64,000 nucleotides of DNA from Bacillus sp. UNC41MFS5. GTDB taxonomy: Bacteria; Bacillota; Bacilli; Bacillales_B; DSM-18226. Below, one piece after another: positions 35,894 to 44,442 of the stretch (positions are counted from its first letter, which is position 1; every line of letters begins with the position of its first letter). The notes below the pieces were generated by a model. The model did not search any database, was not told the origin of the DNA, and was given only the letters and a program-made list of their open reading frames with translations. Location of the stretch: NCBI RefSeq assembly GCF_000686805.1, contig NZ_JMLP01000011.1, positions 186,001 to 250,000 on the forward strand, written 5' to 3'. A program made the position numbers and the translations under genes.

Positions 35894-37870
35894 TTAGATT
35901 TCCGCTCGGAACCACTCCACAATGTAATCTAACCGGCTTTTGCGCAAACTTGGTCTCCCGCTTCTCGATAGCTCGTGATTTTCTTCAGGGAAACGGACAA
36001 GCTTGGTTTTCTTTCCCAATCTCTTTAATGAAATAAACAATTGTTCCGCCTGCTCGATCGGGCAACGGTAATCTTTTTCACTATGAAGGATTAATAATGG
36101 TGTCTCCACGTTTTCTACATACGCAAGCGGAGAATGTTTCCACAGTTTATCCACATCGCGGAAGTCACCGTCAATTTGCCATTCCGTAAAATAATAGCCA
36201 ATATCACTGACCCCATAAAAACTAATCCAATTCGAAATGGAACGCTGCGTTACCGCTGCCTTAAAGCGGTTGGTATGTCCGACAATCCAGTTGGTCATGA
36301 AACCACCGTAACTCCCGCCCGTTACCCCCAGACGGGTTTCATCAATAAAGTCATACTCTGCTAACACATAATCCACAGCAAGCATTATATCCTGATAATC
36401 TCCCCCGCCGTAATCACCACGTACCGCATTAACAAAATCCTGGCCATATCCGTGACTGCCGCGTGGATTTACGTACAACACCGCATACCCTTCTGCCGCC
36501 AAAATTTGAAACTCATTCATGTATGTATTCCCATACATTGCATGCGGACCGCCATGAATCTCAAGTAGTAATGGGTATTTTTTTCCCGCCTCAAAACCAA
36601 CCGGCTTCATGAGCCAGCCATGAACCTTCCTGCCATTTGCCCCTTCATATTCAATTGGTTCCGGTTTAGAGAGAACCACGTCCTGGATAACGTTCACCTC
36701 GGTCAGTCTCTCAAGAGTTCCCTCTCCGTTTAGAGATAACAAGTATAAATCACCAATCTCTGTCGGGGTACTAATCGCTGCAATCACTTGTCCTGATTTT
36801 GAATCAACGGTCAATCCATAGACGTGCTGCTTGCCGACAAGCACTGATTTCACTCCATTTTTCAGATCACCAAAGTAAATATTCGTACTTCCCTGTTCTG
36901 AGGCAATAAAATAAAAACCTTGGCTGTTCCCCTCCCAAATTAACCCTGGCGAAGATGCACCTTGTTGAAAGTCAACCACCATAAAATCACCGACAGGAAC
37001 ATCCCAGTCAGGTGTAAAACAAGTAAATGTGCCTGTATTAGTTTGATAAAGCCAGATTTTTGAGAGAGTGGCATTTTGATATTCTCGCTCGTGCCCAATC
37101 ATCGCCAGGTATTTTTCGTCTGGCGACCAAGTAACGTTTCCAAAATAGCCTGTTCCATTAGTTACAGGGGATAATTCTTTACTATCGATATTTAAAAGAT
37201 AAACATCATTCTTAAACGATAAATCAGCATCTTCTGTTACATCTGCACCTACCGCAAGAAACTTCCCATCCGGGGACCAGCAATATAAACTCACATCATA
37301 ATCACCCGCGGTAAGCTGAGTTACTTCTCCGTTTTGAACATTCACGACGGCCACTTGTTTAAAATACCCCTGCCAAAATCCTTCATCATCGGATTTATAT
37401 CTCATTTTCGTCACTTCCAGCGCCACGGGTCTCTCTTGTTTCTTCTCCTCTGGATCTGTAACTGTTTTAGTAGATTTTAAGGAAGTATTAAAAGCCAGCT
37501 TCAATCCATCCGGAGACCAGACAGGATTGCTCGCTCCACTCGGTAGAAAGGTTACTTGCTGTGCCTCGCCACCGTTTACACTCAACACATATATTTGATT
37601 CTTTCCGCTCCGATTGGAGACAAATGCAAGTTTAGTCCCATCAGGTGACCAGCGGGGTGTATGATTCTTGCCTTTTCCAAATGTCCATTGGACAGACTCG
37701 GCACTTTTTTCAAGCGTTTGAAAAAAGATCTGTGATTGATATTCATCATTCTCTTGATCTATCGTGGTCTGTACATAAACAAATGACTGTCCATCAGGTG
37801 ATAACTGTGGGTTCACCACTGACTTTAATCGATATAAATCGTCTGCTACAATTCCCTTGCTACCTGCCAT
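35894..37870 (-). CDS. S9-family prolyl oligopeptidase-like peptidase (YuxL-like)
   Basis: A 658-residue cytosolic serine peptidase. The N-terminal ~400 residues form a WD/TolB-like beta-propeller with repeated WSPDG motifs (TPRWSPDGTKLAF, NPVWSPDGLKLAF, CYCWSPDGKFLAV-like). The C-terminal ~260 residues are the alpha/beta-hydrolase: LLLEIHGGPHAMYG (oxyanion region), GVTGGSYGGFMTNW with the nucleophile Ser, SEKDYRCP with Asp and ENHELSRSG with His. ATG 37868-37870 follows GGGGGG. It is probably an acylaminoacyl- or oligopeptidase in peptide turnover. It is unlinked to the sugar genes. Confidence 0.9.
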   Translation of the reverse strand: MAGSKGIVADDLYRLKSVVNPQLSPDGQSFVYVQTTIDQENDEYQSQIFFQTLEKSAESVQWTFGKGKNHTPRWSPDGTKLAFVSNRSGKNQIYVLSVNGGEAQQVTFLPSGASNPVWSPDGLKLAFNTSLKSTKTVTDPEEKKQERPVALEVTKMRYKSDDEGFWQGYFKQVAVVNVQNGEVTQLTAGDYDVSLYCWSPDGKFLAVGADVTEDADLSFKNDVYLLNIDSKELSPVTNGTGYFGNVTWSPDEKYLAMIGHEREYQNATLSKIWLYQTNTGTFTCFTPDWDVPVGDFMVVDFQQGASSPGLIWEGNSQGFYFIASEQGSTNIYFGDLKNGVKSVLVGKQHVYGLTVDSKSGQVIAAISTPTEIGDLYLLSLNGEGTLERLTEVNVIQDVVLSKPEPIEYEGANGRKVHGWLMKPVGFEAGKKYPLLLEIHGGPHAMYGNTYMNEFQILAAEGYAVLYVNPRGSHGYGQDFVNAVRGDYGGGDYQDIMLAVDYVLAEYDFIDETRLGVTGGSYGGFMTNWIVGHTNRFKAAVTQRSISNWISFYGVSDIGYYFTEWQIDGDFRDVDKLWKHSPLAYVENVETPLLILHSEKDYRCPIEQAEQLFISLKRLGKKTKLVRFPEENHELSRSGRPSLRKSRLDYIVEWFRAEI

Positions 37871-37957
37871 CCTCCATCCCCCCAGTATCAATAAATTACC
37901 TTCTAATTATTTCGACACCGGAAAATTTTTTCCTTTTAAATGAGTATCTGTTAATTT

Positions 37958-38228
37958 CATGTGGACAAGTTTCCCATTTTCCTTTGGATTTCTGTCCTCA
38001 TGAACACTCCATGTGGACAAGTTTTGCATTTTGTTTAGCTTTTCTGTCCTCATGAACACTCCATGTGGACAAGTTTCACATTTTATTTTGCGTTTCTGTC
38101 CTCATGAACACTCCATGTGGACAAGTTTTGCATTTTGTTTAGCTTTTCTGTCCTCATGAACACTCCATGTGGACAAGTTTCACATTTTATTTTGCGTTTC
38201 TGTCCTCATGAACACCCCATGTGTCCTT
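37958..38228. repeat. 52-bp intergenic tandem repeat, five copies plus a partial, with AB-AB order
   Basis: Units begin with CATGTGGACAAG at 37958, 38010, 38062, 38114 and 38166, a partial at 38218, exactly 52 bp apart. Units 2 and 4 are identical, units 3 and 5 nearly identical, unit 1 diverged, so the true period of recent duplication is 104 bp. Neighbouring units meet as TGTCCTCATG-aacactc-CATGTGGACA, a nine-of-ten-bp hairpin with a seven-base loop. No open frame or promoter is evident; it fills the 37871-38336 gap with an AT-rich flank. Confidence 0.9.
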
Positions 38229-38336
38229 TATACCGCCGAAGTTTAAATTTTTGTTCATATTTGAGGTGAAATTTCGCACTCAAACTCTATTAAGATAGAT
38301 ATAAGGAACAATTATATTGTGTTTGGAGGAGACATC

Positions 38337-38627
38337 GTGAATCGACTGTGGGCTGCTGTAGCGTTGGCGCTTATATTATTAACAGGCTGTTCATCAACTA
38401 AATCCAGTACGGCAATGGATGGGGAAGAAATCTATAAAGAAAGCTGTGCGGCTTGTCACGGCGATAAATTACAGGGAGCTGTAGGACCGGGAGTAACCAA
38501 TATGAAAAGTAAGTATTCTGAAGCGGAAGTTCTGAAAATAGTCAACGAAGGCACGAAAAAAATGCCTGGAAATCTATTAGATGAAGAAAAATCAGAGATT
38601 GTTACGAAGTGGCTGATGGAAAAATAG
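38337..38627 (+). CDS. cccB: Lipoprotein cytochrome c (CccB / c-551 type)
   Basis: A 96-residue membrane-anchored cytochrome c acting as an electron carrier on the outer face of the membrane. The signal peptide NRLWAAVALALILLTGC ends in lipobox LTGC. The haem site is SCAACHGD (CxxCH) and the axial Met is in KKMPGNLL. The start is GTG 38337-38339, since GGAGGAG lies five bases before it; an ATG six codons upstream would include the ribosome binding site. A bidirectional terminator lies just downstream. It is transcribed alone on the plus strand. Confidence 0.9.
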   Translation: MNRLWAAVALALILLTGCSSTKSSTAMDGEEIYKESCAACHGDKLQGAVGPGVTNMKSKYSEAEVLKIVNEGTKKMPGNLLDEEKSEIVTKWLMEK

Positions 38628-38650
38628 TTACTAATAGAGGCGGATATGAA

Positions 38651-38678
38651 AAAAACCAAGGGAGGTCCCTTGGTTTTT
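38651..38678. terminator. Bidirectional terminator between cccB and mupG
   Basis: A 13-bp perfect stem AAAAACCAAGGGA / TCCCTTGGTTTTT around GG, flanked by A and T runs so that it works in both directions for two convergent genes. Confidence 0.88.
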
Positions 38679-38700
38679 ATTAAGCCGACAAGCACGGGAA

Positions 38701-39708
38701 TCAAACCTGAATTAGTTTGACAAGTTGACCCGGTTGTAATAAGGGCAGGAGCGGCAAATCCTCTTCCACAATCCTGCCGACCACATTGACCCGCTCATCC
38801 GCTGGAAGGTCATGAAGCGTGATTTGTACCTCTCCGCGATAGCGTCCATAGCGGTCATTATCCCTAGTAATCGTCCCCAACGGCCGCTCCACTGTATTCC
38901 GAGCGACGACTGATTCAGAGCTTCTCGTATCCATAAGCCTTAGCACATCACGGGAAAAATCAGGGCGAAGCCGGAACTCACCTTCCTGGAAACCTTCAAC
39001 TCGTATCGAAACACGATGATGACAATCAAAATCGTTCAATCTTTGAAGAAGGTCCTCGCTTACCTCCGGGTCGCCGATGTAGACATCCTCTACCCCCGCG
39101 CGGAACAACTCCATTGCAGCCCGATACGGATCAACTTCGCGATGATTTTCCAAGGTTGGCAGCCCTTCATACAAAGGGCCGCGTTTCTCACCATCACCTG
39201 GAATATACGCACTTACCGGAATACCATATTTTCTAAAAAGCTCATTTTGCTCTTGAAAAAACGAATCCGCTAATCCCGTTTCACGTCTTGGATAGAAATT
39301 ATGCCAAGCCAGCAGCTGACTAGCTTCTAACCCGCCTTCTAGCAGCACCCGCACATCTTCCTCAAACAAAATGCTCGCATTTAGCGCAAGTTTGAATTCC
39401 TTAGCCAAATTCAAGATCGTTTCATTTGTAAAAAAGTCATCCAACCGCAAACCGATAACCCCTAAGGCTTTTAACGAAAATAAACTATCCAATCCTAAAT
39501 GGGCAGGTGTTCGGGAAGATACATCTGCATAAACGTCTATTCCCGCTTCTTTCGCGGCATGAAGCAACTCGCGAGCACGGCCCGCTAAATCCCCAGACTC
39601 TTCAGGGATGTGAAGCGAGGTAAATGCTCGCTCCACACCCATTTTTCCTGCAAACCTAATCCGCTCTTCTGCTAAAGGGTCATTTAAATAAAAACTAATG
39701 CCGATCAA
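38701..39708 (-). CDS. mupG: 6-phospho-N-acetylmuramidase (MupG, DUF871)
   Basis: A 335-residue cytosolic hydrolase that splits MurNAc-6-phosphate-GlcNAc into MurNAc-6-phosphate and GlcNAc. It has the DUF871 TIM barrel (MIGISFYLNDPLAEERIRF, FTSLHIPEESGD, GIDVYADVSSRTP, LRLDDFFTNE, HNFYPRRETGL) and a C-terminal beta-domain (RNTVERPLGTITRDNDRYG). The start codon is TTG, overlapping the murP stop as TTGA, with GGTGAG upstream, so the two are coupled. The mur gene context makes the function secure relative to the broad DUF871 family. Confidence 0.87.
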   Translation of the reverse strand: MIGISFYLNDPLAEERIRFAGKMGVERAFTSLHIPEESGDLAGRARELLHAAKEAGIDVYADVSSRTPAHLGLDSLFSLKALGVIGLRLDDFFTNETILNLAKEFKLALNASILFEEDVRVLLEGGLEASQLLAWHNFYPRRETGLADSFFQEQNELFRKYGIPVSAYIPGDGEKRGPLYEGLPTLENHREVDPYRAAMELFRAGVEDVYIGDPEVSEDLLQRLNDFDCHHRVSIRVEGFQEGEFRLRPDFSRDVLRLMDTRSSESVVARNTVERPLGTITRDNDRYGRYRGEVQITLHDLPADERVNVVGRIVEEDLPLLPLLQPGQLVKLIQV

Positions 39709-41066
39709 TCAAACTCACCGGCCATGTCATCATTAAAACCGAATAAATAGGTGAACAAGAACCCAGCTCCATAAGAGATTAACACACCAAGTAAATAAAG
39801 CAGGACTTGCCCAGAAACAACAAGGAAAGCAAGTGGTAAACCAGAAACCCCAACCGCGATGGTTGCGACATGGAAGACCGCCTGGAACGCACCGCCGACA
39901 CCTGCACCTAAGCAGGCAGTTAAGAATGGACGGCCTAATGGTAAGGTTACACCGAAAATAAGCGGTTCGCCGATTCCGAGGATTCCTGCAGGAAGTCCCC
40001 CGCCAATTGCTCTTTTTAAGCGAGTTTTCTTCGTCTTAGCATAAATCGCAAATGCTGCTCCAACCTGTGCGGCACCACCCATTGCCAAGATTGGCAGAAG
40101 CGGGTCATTTCCAAGTGTATTAATTAACTCCAAGTGAATCGGTGTTAATCCTTGATGTAAACCAGTGACAACGAGCGGCAGGAAGGTGGCCCCAAGGACA
40201 AATCCAGCCACAACACCACCCACATCAAGCAGCGAAGTTAATCCTTTTGTAATCGCATCTGAAACAAAACCACCAAGCGGCATAAAGACAAGATAAGTAA
40301 CAATACCAGTAACCAATAAAGCAACCGTTGGTGTGATAAATAGGTCAAGAGACTGTGGAACATAACGACGTACTCGTTTTTCAACAAGGGCAATAAAGAT
40401 GGCGGCAAAGAGAACACCAATTAAGCCACCACGACCAGGAAGTAAGGCGGTATCAAATAATTTGATTCCTGCCACAGCTGGGTTAATAATTAAAATACCA
40501 GCAATCGCCCCGAGTGCGGGTGAACCACCGAATTCTTTCGCTGCATTAGTACCAACTAAAATGCCAAGGTAACCAAATAAACCGCTTCCAATAACCGACA
40601 GAATGGTCGCCAGTTGGGAGTCCGCTGCCAGCCAGCCCGCTTGGACGATCGCTTTGGTGATTCCTGTAATCAATCCGGATGCAACAAGTGCCGGAATTAA
40701 CGGAATGAAAATACTAGAGATTTTTCGTAAAAACAGCTTAAACGGTGTCGCATTCTTTTTGTTGATTTCAGCCTTTTTACTCGCTGCCTTCTCTTTCAAA
40801 TCGATCCCGCCAGCAGATTCTATTAATTTACCAAACTCTTCTGTCACTCTATTTACTTTTCCAGGGCCAAGGATAATTTGAAGAGTTTCTTCTTCTACCA
40901 CTCCCATGACTCCGTCTATTTTTTTAATGGCCGCTTGATTGACAAGTGCGTCATCCTTTGGTGTCACACGAAGTCTTGTCATACAATGCGTGTAATTGCT
41001 AATATTCGCCGGGCCGCCTAGTTGTTCAAGAATCTTTTCTGCTAAAATTTTGTTCTCTCCAGCCAT
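39705..41066 (-). CDS. murP: PTS N-acetylmuramic acid transporter, EIIBC (MurP)
   Basis: A 453-residue PTS permease. The EIIB domain occupies residues 1 to about 90 with the phosphorylated Cys in NYTHCMTRLRV; the EIIC domain (residues ~110-450) has about ten membrane segments and TGLHQGLTPIHLELI, GEPLIFGVTLP. There is no EIIA domain, so a separate glucose-type EIIA must supply phosphate. It imports MurNAc or the MurNAc-GlcNAc disaccharide as the 6-phosphate. It lies 95 bases after murR and overlaps mupG. Confidence 0.88.
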   Translation of the reverse strand: MAGENKILAEKILEQLGGPANISNYTHCMTRLRVTPKDDALVNQAAIKKIDGVMGVVEEETLQIILGPGKVNRVTEEFGKLIESAGGIDLKEKAASKKAEINKKNATPFKLFLRKISSIFIPLIPALVASGLITGITKAIVQAGWLAADSQLATILSVIGSGLFGYLGILVGTNAAKEFGGSPALGAIAGILIINPAVAGIKLFDTALLPGRGGLIGVLFAAIFIALVEKRVRRYVPQSLDLFITPTVALLVTGIVTYLVFMPLGGFVSDAITKGLTSLLDVGGVVAGFVLGATFLPLVVTGLHQGLTPIHLELINTLGNDPLLPILAMGGAAQVGAAFAIYAKTKKTRLKRAIGGGLPAGILGIGEPLIFGVTLPLGRPFLTACLGAGVGGAFQAVFHVATIAVGVSGLPLAFLVVSGQVLLYLLGVLISYGAGFLFTYLFGFNDDMAGEFD

Positions 41067-41161
41067 GCTCGTTCCCCTTCTCTCCGTTGTTTTTTTATAA
41101 AGTGAACTTATTTCCCTATTTGTTCAAATGGAAAAGTGTTCACATCACCTCCCGAAAAGGA

Positions 41162-42016
41162 CTATCTCCCATCTTTAATAAACCGGATCGCTTCTCTGGT
41201 TTTATCAATGGATTGAATCGTATCCTCATATTGGACCGTTGCCATCGATAAAAACAAAATATCCATGATATATAGCTGCGCAAGGCGTGAGGAAGTAGCT
41301 GCACTTCGAAATGGAGCCTCTCCAGAATAAGCGGTAAACAGCTTAATATCCGCCAGGGCAGAAACCGTTGATTGCCCATATTTCGTTAAACTAATCGTTT
41401 TCACGCCGCGTTCTTTTGCAAGTGCCATGACTTTAATGACCTCTGGTGTTTCTCCTGAGTGCGAGATTCCGAACACGAGATCATCCTTATTGGCATTGGC
41501 AATCAACGTGGCAACAAGGTGTGTATCCGTAAAAGCGGTTGCATTTTTATGAACCCTAAGGAGCTTTTGCTGTGCGTCCTTAGCGATAATGCTTGAGGCC
41601 CCAATTCCAAAAAAATGAACATTTTGAGCAGCCGACAAGGTGTGAACAGCACGTTCCAATTCATCATAATTGATGATCTCTTCTGAGTCGCGGATGCTTT
41701 GGATACTATTGCTTGTTGTCTTCTGGGCGATGGAGAAAAAGGATTCACCAGGCTCAATGTCACGATACCCTTGTTCCACAGGTTTCACGAGATCGCCTGC
41801 AATTCTTACTTTTAAATCCTGAAAACCATTTAAACCCAATGACTTACACAGTCTAATCACAGCCGCTCCACTTGTATGGGCCTGCAAACCGATGTCATGG
41901 ACGGTACTGTTTAAAATCACTTGAGGATTTTCAAGAATCAATTCAGCAATTTTCCGCTCGGAAGCTGGAAGCTGTTCCAACATATTTTGAATCATTTTTA
42001 ATCCGCCTGCTGCCAC
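41162..42016 (-). CDS. murR: MurR-type RpiR-family regulator of MurNAc recycling
   Basis: A 284-residue repressor. The N-terminal helix-turn-helix spans about residues 20-70 (ASERKIAELIL, HTSGAAVIRLCKSLGLNGFQ) and the SIS domain follows (FFGIGASSIIAKDAQQKLL, FGISHSGETPEVIK), expected to bind MurNAc-6-phosphate. Start GTG 42014-42016 is preferred because AAGGTGG lies eight bases before it and the product MAAGGLKMIQ fits relatives. It sits between murQ and murP, and palindromes upstream of murQ and the HAD gene are its likely operators. Confidence 0.86.
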   Translation of the reverse strand: MAAGGLKMIQNMLEQLPASERKIAELILENPQVILNSTVHDIGLQAHTSGAAVIRLCKSLGLNGFQDLKVRIAGDLVKPVEQGYRDIEPGESFFSIAQKTTSNSIQSIRDSEEIINYDELERAVHTLSAAQNVHFFGIGASSIIAKDAQQKLLRVHKNATAFTDTHLVATLIANANKDDLVFGISHSGETPEVIKVMALAKERGVKTISLTKYGQSTVSALADIKLFTAYSGEAPFRSAATSSRLAQLYIMDILFLSMATVQYEDTIQSIDKTREAIRFIKDGR

Positions 42017-42038
42017 ACCAAAGACCACCTTTTTAAAA

Positions 42039-42947
42039 TTACTCTTCTACATTTTGGATTGCCTTTTTCACATACCCATTTGCTTCTATTAATAATTGTT
42101 CTGCTTTTTGTTTCGACGTATTCGTCTTAATCATGACGATGGCCGTTTTGACTTGGAGATTGGATGCCTCTAGTGTTTCCGAAGCCTGTTCATAGGAAAC
42201 CCCGGTAATCTTACGAATGATGCCAATCGCCCGTTCCTTTAATTTCTGGTTACTTACATGAACATCAACCATTAAATTCTCATAGGCTTTTCCTAAAAGA
42301 ATCATTGAAGAAGTTGAAATCATGTTCAAAATCATCTTATGTGCCGTACCTGATTTCAATCGTGTCGAACCAGTTAGTACCTCTGGACCAACAATGACTT
42401 CGATTGCACAGTCGGCTTCCTGACTAATTGCCGCGTTTCTATTGCAGGAAAGTGCAACGGTTTTCGCTCCAATACTTCGTGCGTATCGAAGTGCCCCGAT
42501 GACATAAGGTGTGCGGCCGCTAGCTGCAATACCAATGACCGTGTCATCTTTTGTCAGCCCGATTTCCTTCAAATCGTTCACACCGAAATCTGGCTGATCC
42601 TCAGCTCCTTCAACTGCTTTCAAAAAGGCGCGTTCTCCTCCTGCGATAAGTCCTTGGACCATTTCAGGGTCTGTGCTAAAAGTGGGTGGACATTCAACTG
42701 CATCTAGAACCCCTAATCTCCCGCTCGTGCCTGCACCTACATAAATCAGGCGTCCGCTGTTCTTAAAGGATTCAACTACAAATTGAACAGCCGCCTCCAC
42801 ATCTGCTAACACTTCGTTCACTGCTAAAGCGACCAACTGATCTTGCTCATTCATCATTCGTAAAATCTCGAGAGGACTTGATGTATCTATCTGCATGGAT
42901 TGTTCATTTCGTGATTCTGTCGTTAATAATTCAAGATTTTCTGTCAT
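42039..42947 (-). CDS. murQ: N-acetylmuramic acid 6-phosphate etherase (MurQ)
   Basis: A 302-residue lyase that removes lactate from MurNAc-6-phosphate, giving GlcNAc-6-phosphate. It has the SIS fold with family motifs [50 protein letters not shown] and [16 protein letters not shown]. The C-terminal helical domain is complete. It is the first gene of the operon and is preceded by two promoters with MurR-like sites and a cre box. Length and motifs match the family closely. Confidence 0.95.
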   Translation of the reverse strand: MTENLELLTTESRNEQSMQIDTSSPLEILRMMNEQDQLVALAVNEVLADVEAAVQFVVESFKNSGRLIYVGAGTSGRLGVLDAVECPPTFSTDPEMVQGLIAGGERAFLKAVEGAEDQPDFGVNDLKEIGLTKDDTVIGIAASGRTPYVIGALRYARSIGAKTVALSCNRNAAISQEADCAIEVIVGPEVLTGSTRLKSGTAHKMILNMISTSSMILLGKAYENLMVDVHVSNQKLKERAIGIIRKITGVSYEQASETLEASNLQVKTAIVMIKTNTSKQKAEQLLIEANGYVKKAIQNVEE

Positions 42948-42979
42948 GATCGTTATCCTCCTGTAAGTCTTTTCTGAGG

Positions 42980-42993
42980 TGAAAACGGTTACC
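42980..42993 (+). promoter_or_regulatory. cre box just downstream of the murQ promoter
   Basis: TGAAAACGGTTACC matches the CcpA consensus at 13 of 14 positions. It lies close to the predicted transcription start of the proximal murQ promoter and about 33 bases before the ATG, a position for repression by glucose. Confidence 0.7.
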
Positions 42994-43001
42994 GTAGATT
43001 C

Positions 43002-43063
43002 ATTATATTCTCTTTGAAATTATATTTCAACATTTTTATAAAAATATTGAAATGTTATTTCAA
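43002..43063 (-). promoter_or_regulatory. Two tandem murQ promoters, each overlapped by an MurR-type operator
   Basis: On the minus strand, TTGAAA (43025-43030), a 17-base spacer and TATAAT (43002-43007) form a near-perfect sigma-A promoter. A second, TTGAAA (43058-43063), 17 bases and TATAAA (43035-43040), lies 33 bp upstream. Each -35 region lies within a palindrome of the form TTGAAAT-N3-ATTTCAA (43014-43030 and 43047-43063). Confidence 0.8.
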
Positions 43064-43094
43064 AACACTATTTCAATCTGAGATTAGCTGGGCC

Positions 43095-43964
43095 TTATTT
43101 AAGCAAATAACGGCGAATCGCCTTTGCAACCCCTGCTTCATTATTATTTTCAGTCACCTGATCTGCTAATTGTCTCACCTTTTCGGGCGCATTCCCCATC
43201 GCAATTCCGAGGCCGACAACCGAGAGCATCAGGGCATCATTAAAATTATCGCCAATCGCTGCGGTTTGTGAGAGTGGAATTCCCAACTGCTCGGTAAGCT
43301 TAATCAGGGCAGATGCTTTTGTCACACCACAGGGGGTAATTTCTAAATTGATAAAATTAAAACTGCTGCTAATTTCCATTTCCACCGCCTGTTCCTTAAG
43401 CCGTTTGGTAAACTCCGGGAGTTTATTCCCATCATCAAATACAGCAATTTTTGTAATGCTCGGCTCTTGTTCCTTCAGGTACTGATAAAAGTCGTCTACC
43501 ACCTTTACCTGGCATTTTTCTCGAACACTCTGGCAATGTTGAGGTTCTCCCCCTGTTTTTTCAAGGGTGGGGATGTTATTTTCAATCCAATTCTCATTCC
43601 ATTTAGTCACCTCTGGGACGAGGAGCGTATCTCCCTCATAAAAATGGGCATAGATGCCCTCCACCTCACATAATTCCCAAAAGTTCATCAGTGACTCATA
43701 TGGAAAAACTGATTGCTCGCGGATTTCGCCATTCTTATCCAGCAGAATCGCCCCATTGTAAGCAATGATTGGCTCACCGCTAAGCCCAACCGTACGGGCA
43801 ATCCATTGCGTGGATAGCGGGGAGCGGCCGCTGCAAATGACAACCTTGCCACCTCGTTTGCGGTACTCTTGAATCGCCTCGATTGTTTCTATATCAATTT
43901 CTTTTTGGTCGTTTAATAATGTACCATCTAGGTCCATAGCTAATAGTCGATACTTCACTATCAA
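43095..43964 (-). CDS. Cof-type HAD hydrolase, probable MurR-regulon member
   Basis: A 289-residue Cof/YidA-type sugar-phosphatase-like enzyme with a C2B cap. Motif I is LAMDLDGTLLND, motif II VVICSGRSPL, motif III Lys in GVTKASALI and motif IV IGDNFNDALMLSVVG. It is transcribed separately just upstream of the mur operon, and a near-perfect MurR-type palindrome lies 47 bases before its start. That suggests it acts on a MurNAc- or GlcNAc-derived phosphate or controls pool size. The substrate is not known. Confidence 0.82.
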   Translation of the reverse strand: MIVKYRLLAMDLDGTLLNDQKEIDIETIEAIQEYRKRGGKVVICSGRSPLSTQWIARTVGLSGEPIIAYNGAILLDKNGEIREQSVFPYESLMNFWELCEVEGIYAHFYEGDTLLVPEVTKWNENWIENNIPTLEKTGGEPQHCQSVREKCQVKVVDDFYQYLKEQEPSITKIAVFDDGNKLPEFTKRLKEQAVEMEISSSFNFINLEITPCGVTKASALIKLTEQLGIPLSQTAAIGDNFNDALMLSVVGLGIAMGNAPEKVRQLADQVTENNNEAGVAKAIRRYLLK

Positions 43965-44010
43965 ATCCTCCTCTGTAATTTTATTTTATTTTACATTTCT
44001 AATAATATTA

Positions 44011-44027
44011 TTGAAATTTTATTTCGA
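44011..44027 (-). promoter_or_regulatory. Candidate MurR operator upstream of the HAD gene
   Basis: TTGAAATTTTATTTCGA differs from the palindrome upstream of murQ (TTGAAAT-N3-ATTTCAA) by one base in the half-sites. It lies 47 bases upstream of the HAD start, at a position overlapping a weak -35. Confidence 0.6.
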
Positions 44028-44056
44028 AGTTACTTTGTATCTATTTTTCGGGCGGG

Positions 44057-44161
44057 TTTTGTTCAATTCCAAAGATGTTTTGTTCAAATCCAACATTCTT
44101 TTGTGCATTTTCCAAGCTGTTTTGTACAAAAATCCAGTGTTTTTGTACAATTAGACAATAT
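44057..44161. repeat. 21-bp tandem repeat, five imperfect copies
   Basis: Units start with TTTTGT at 44057, 44078, 44099, 44120 and 44141, exactly 21 bp apart, with the form TTTTGTNCAAATCCAANNNTG. The spacing is two helical turns. It lies between the HAD gene's operator and the small lipoprotein gene. No coding potential is seen. Confidence 0.75.
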
Positions 44162-44205
44162 TTGGAATTTTAAAAGCGGAATTTAAGCCTAAAAATCAAT
44201 AAAAA

Positions 44206-44235
44206 AAGCCTCTAGTCCATTAAACTAGAAGCTTT
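44206..44235 (-). terminator. Terminator after the small lipoprotein gene
   Basis: AAAGCCTCTAGT and ACTAGAAGCTTT form a 12-bp stem with one mismatch and a CCATTAA loop nine bases downstream of the lipoprotein stop, with T-rich flank on the minus strand. Confidence 0.68.
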
Positions 44236-44244
44236 CCCCTAAAA

Positions 44245-44442
44245 TTAATTCGATGAAATCACGGTTTCCTTCTTATCCTCAGAAGTAACGATGACCTTGT
44301 AGGCATCATCCTTAATGACTTCCTTTATGACTGGCTAGTGCTGAATTCCCTGTTCGATCGCTTTATCAGCCAAAGAAGCACCACAACCTGTGATCCCTAC
44401 TAGTGTAAATGCAGATAACAATAACCCTGCAATTTTTCTCAT
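44245..44442 (-). pseudogene. Small lipoprotein gene interrupted by in-frame TAG
   Basis: From ATG 44440-44442 the frame reads MRKIAGLLLSAFTLVGITGC, a lipoprotein signal with lipobox ITGC, then GASLADKAIEQGIQH. A TAG (44335-44337) interrupts it. The frame resumes as PVIKEVIKDDAYKVIVTSED and ends at a TAA 30 codons later. The family is unknown; total length would be 65 residues. If the stop is real, the product is a 35-residue lipopeptide. A similar single TAG breaks glpD at 3139. Confidence 0.65.

Noticed and set aside
37958..38228. Possible CRISPR array
   Set aside because: The whole 52-bp unit is repeated, including what would be the spacer, and alternate units are identical. There are no cas genes.
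44057..44161. Possible CRISPR or coding heptad repeat
   Set aside because: The 21-bp units have no spacers, and neither strand gives a sensible repeated peptide.
3139..44337. TAG reassignment (pyrrolysine or other recoding)
   Set aside because: TAG ends ordinary genes in this window, no PylS/PylT-type gene is seen, and neither site has a downstream structure obvious enough to argue for recoding.
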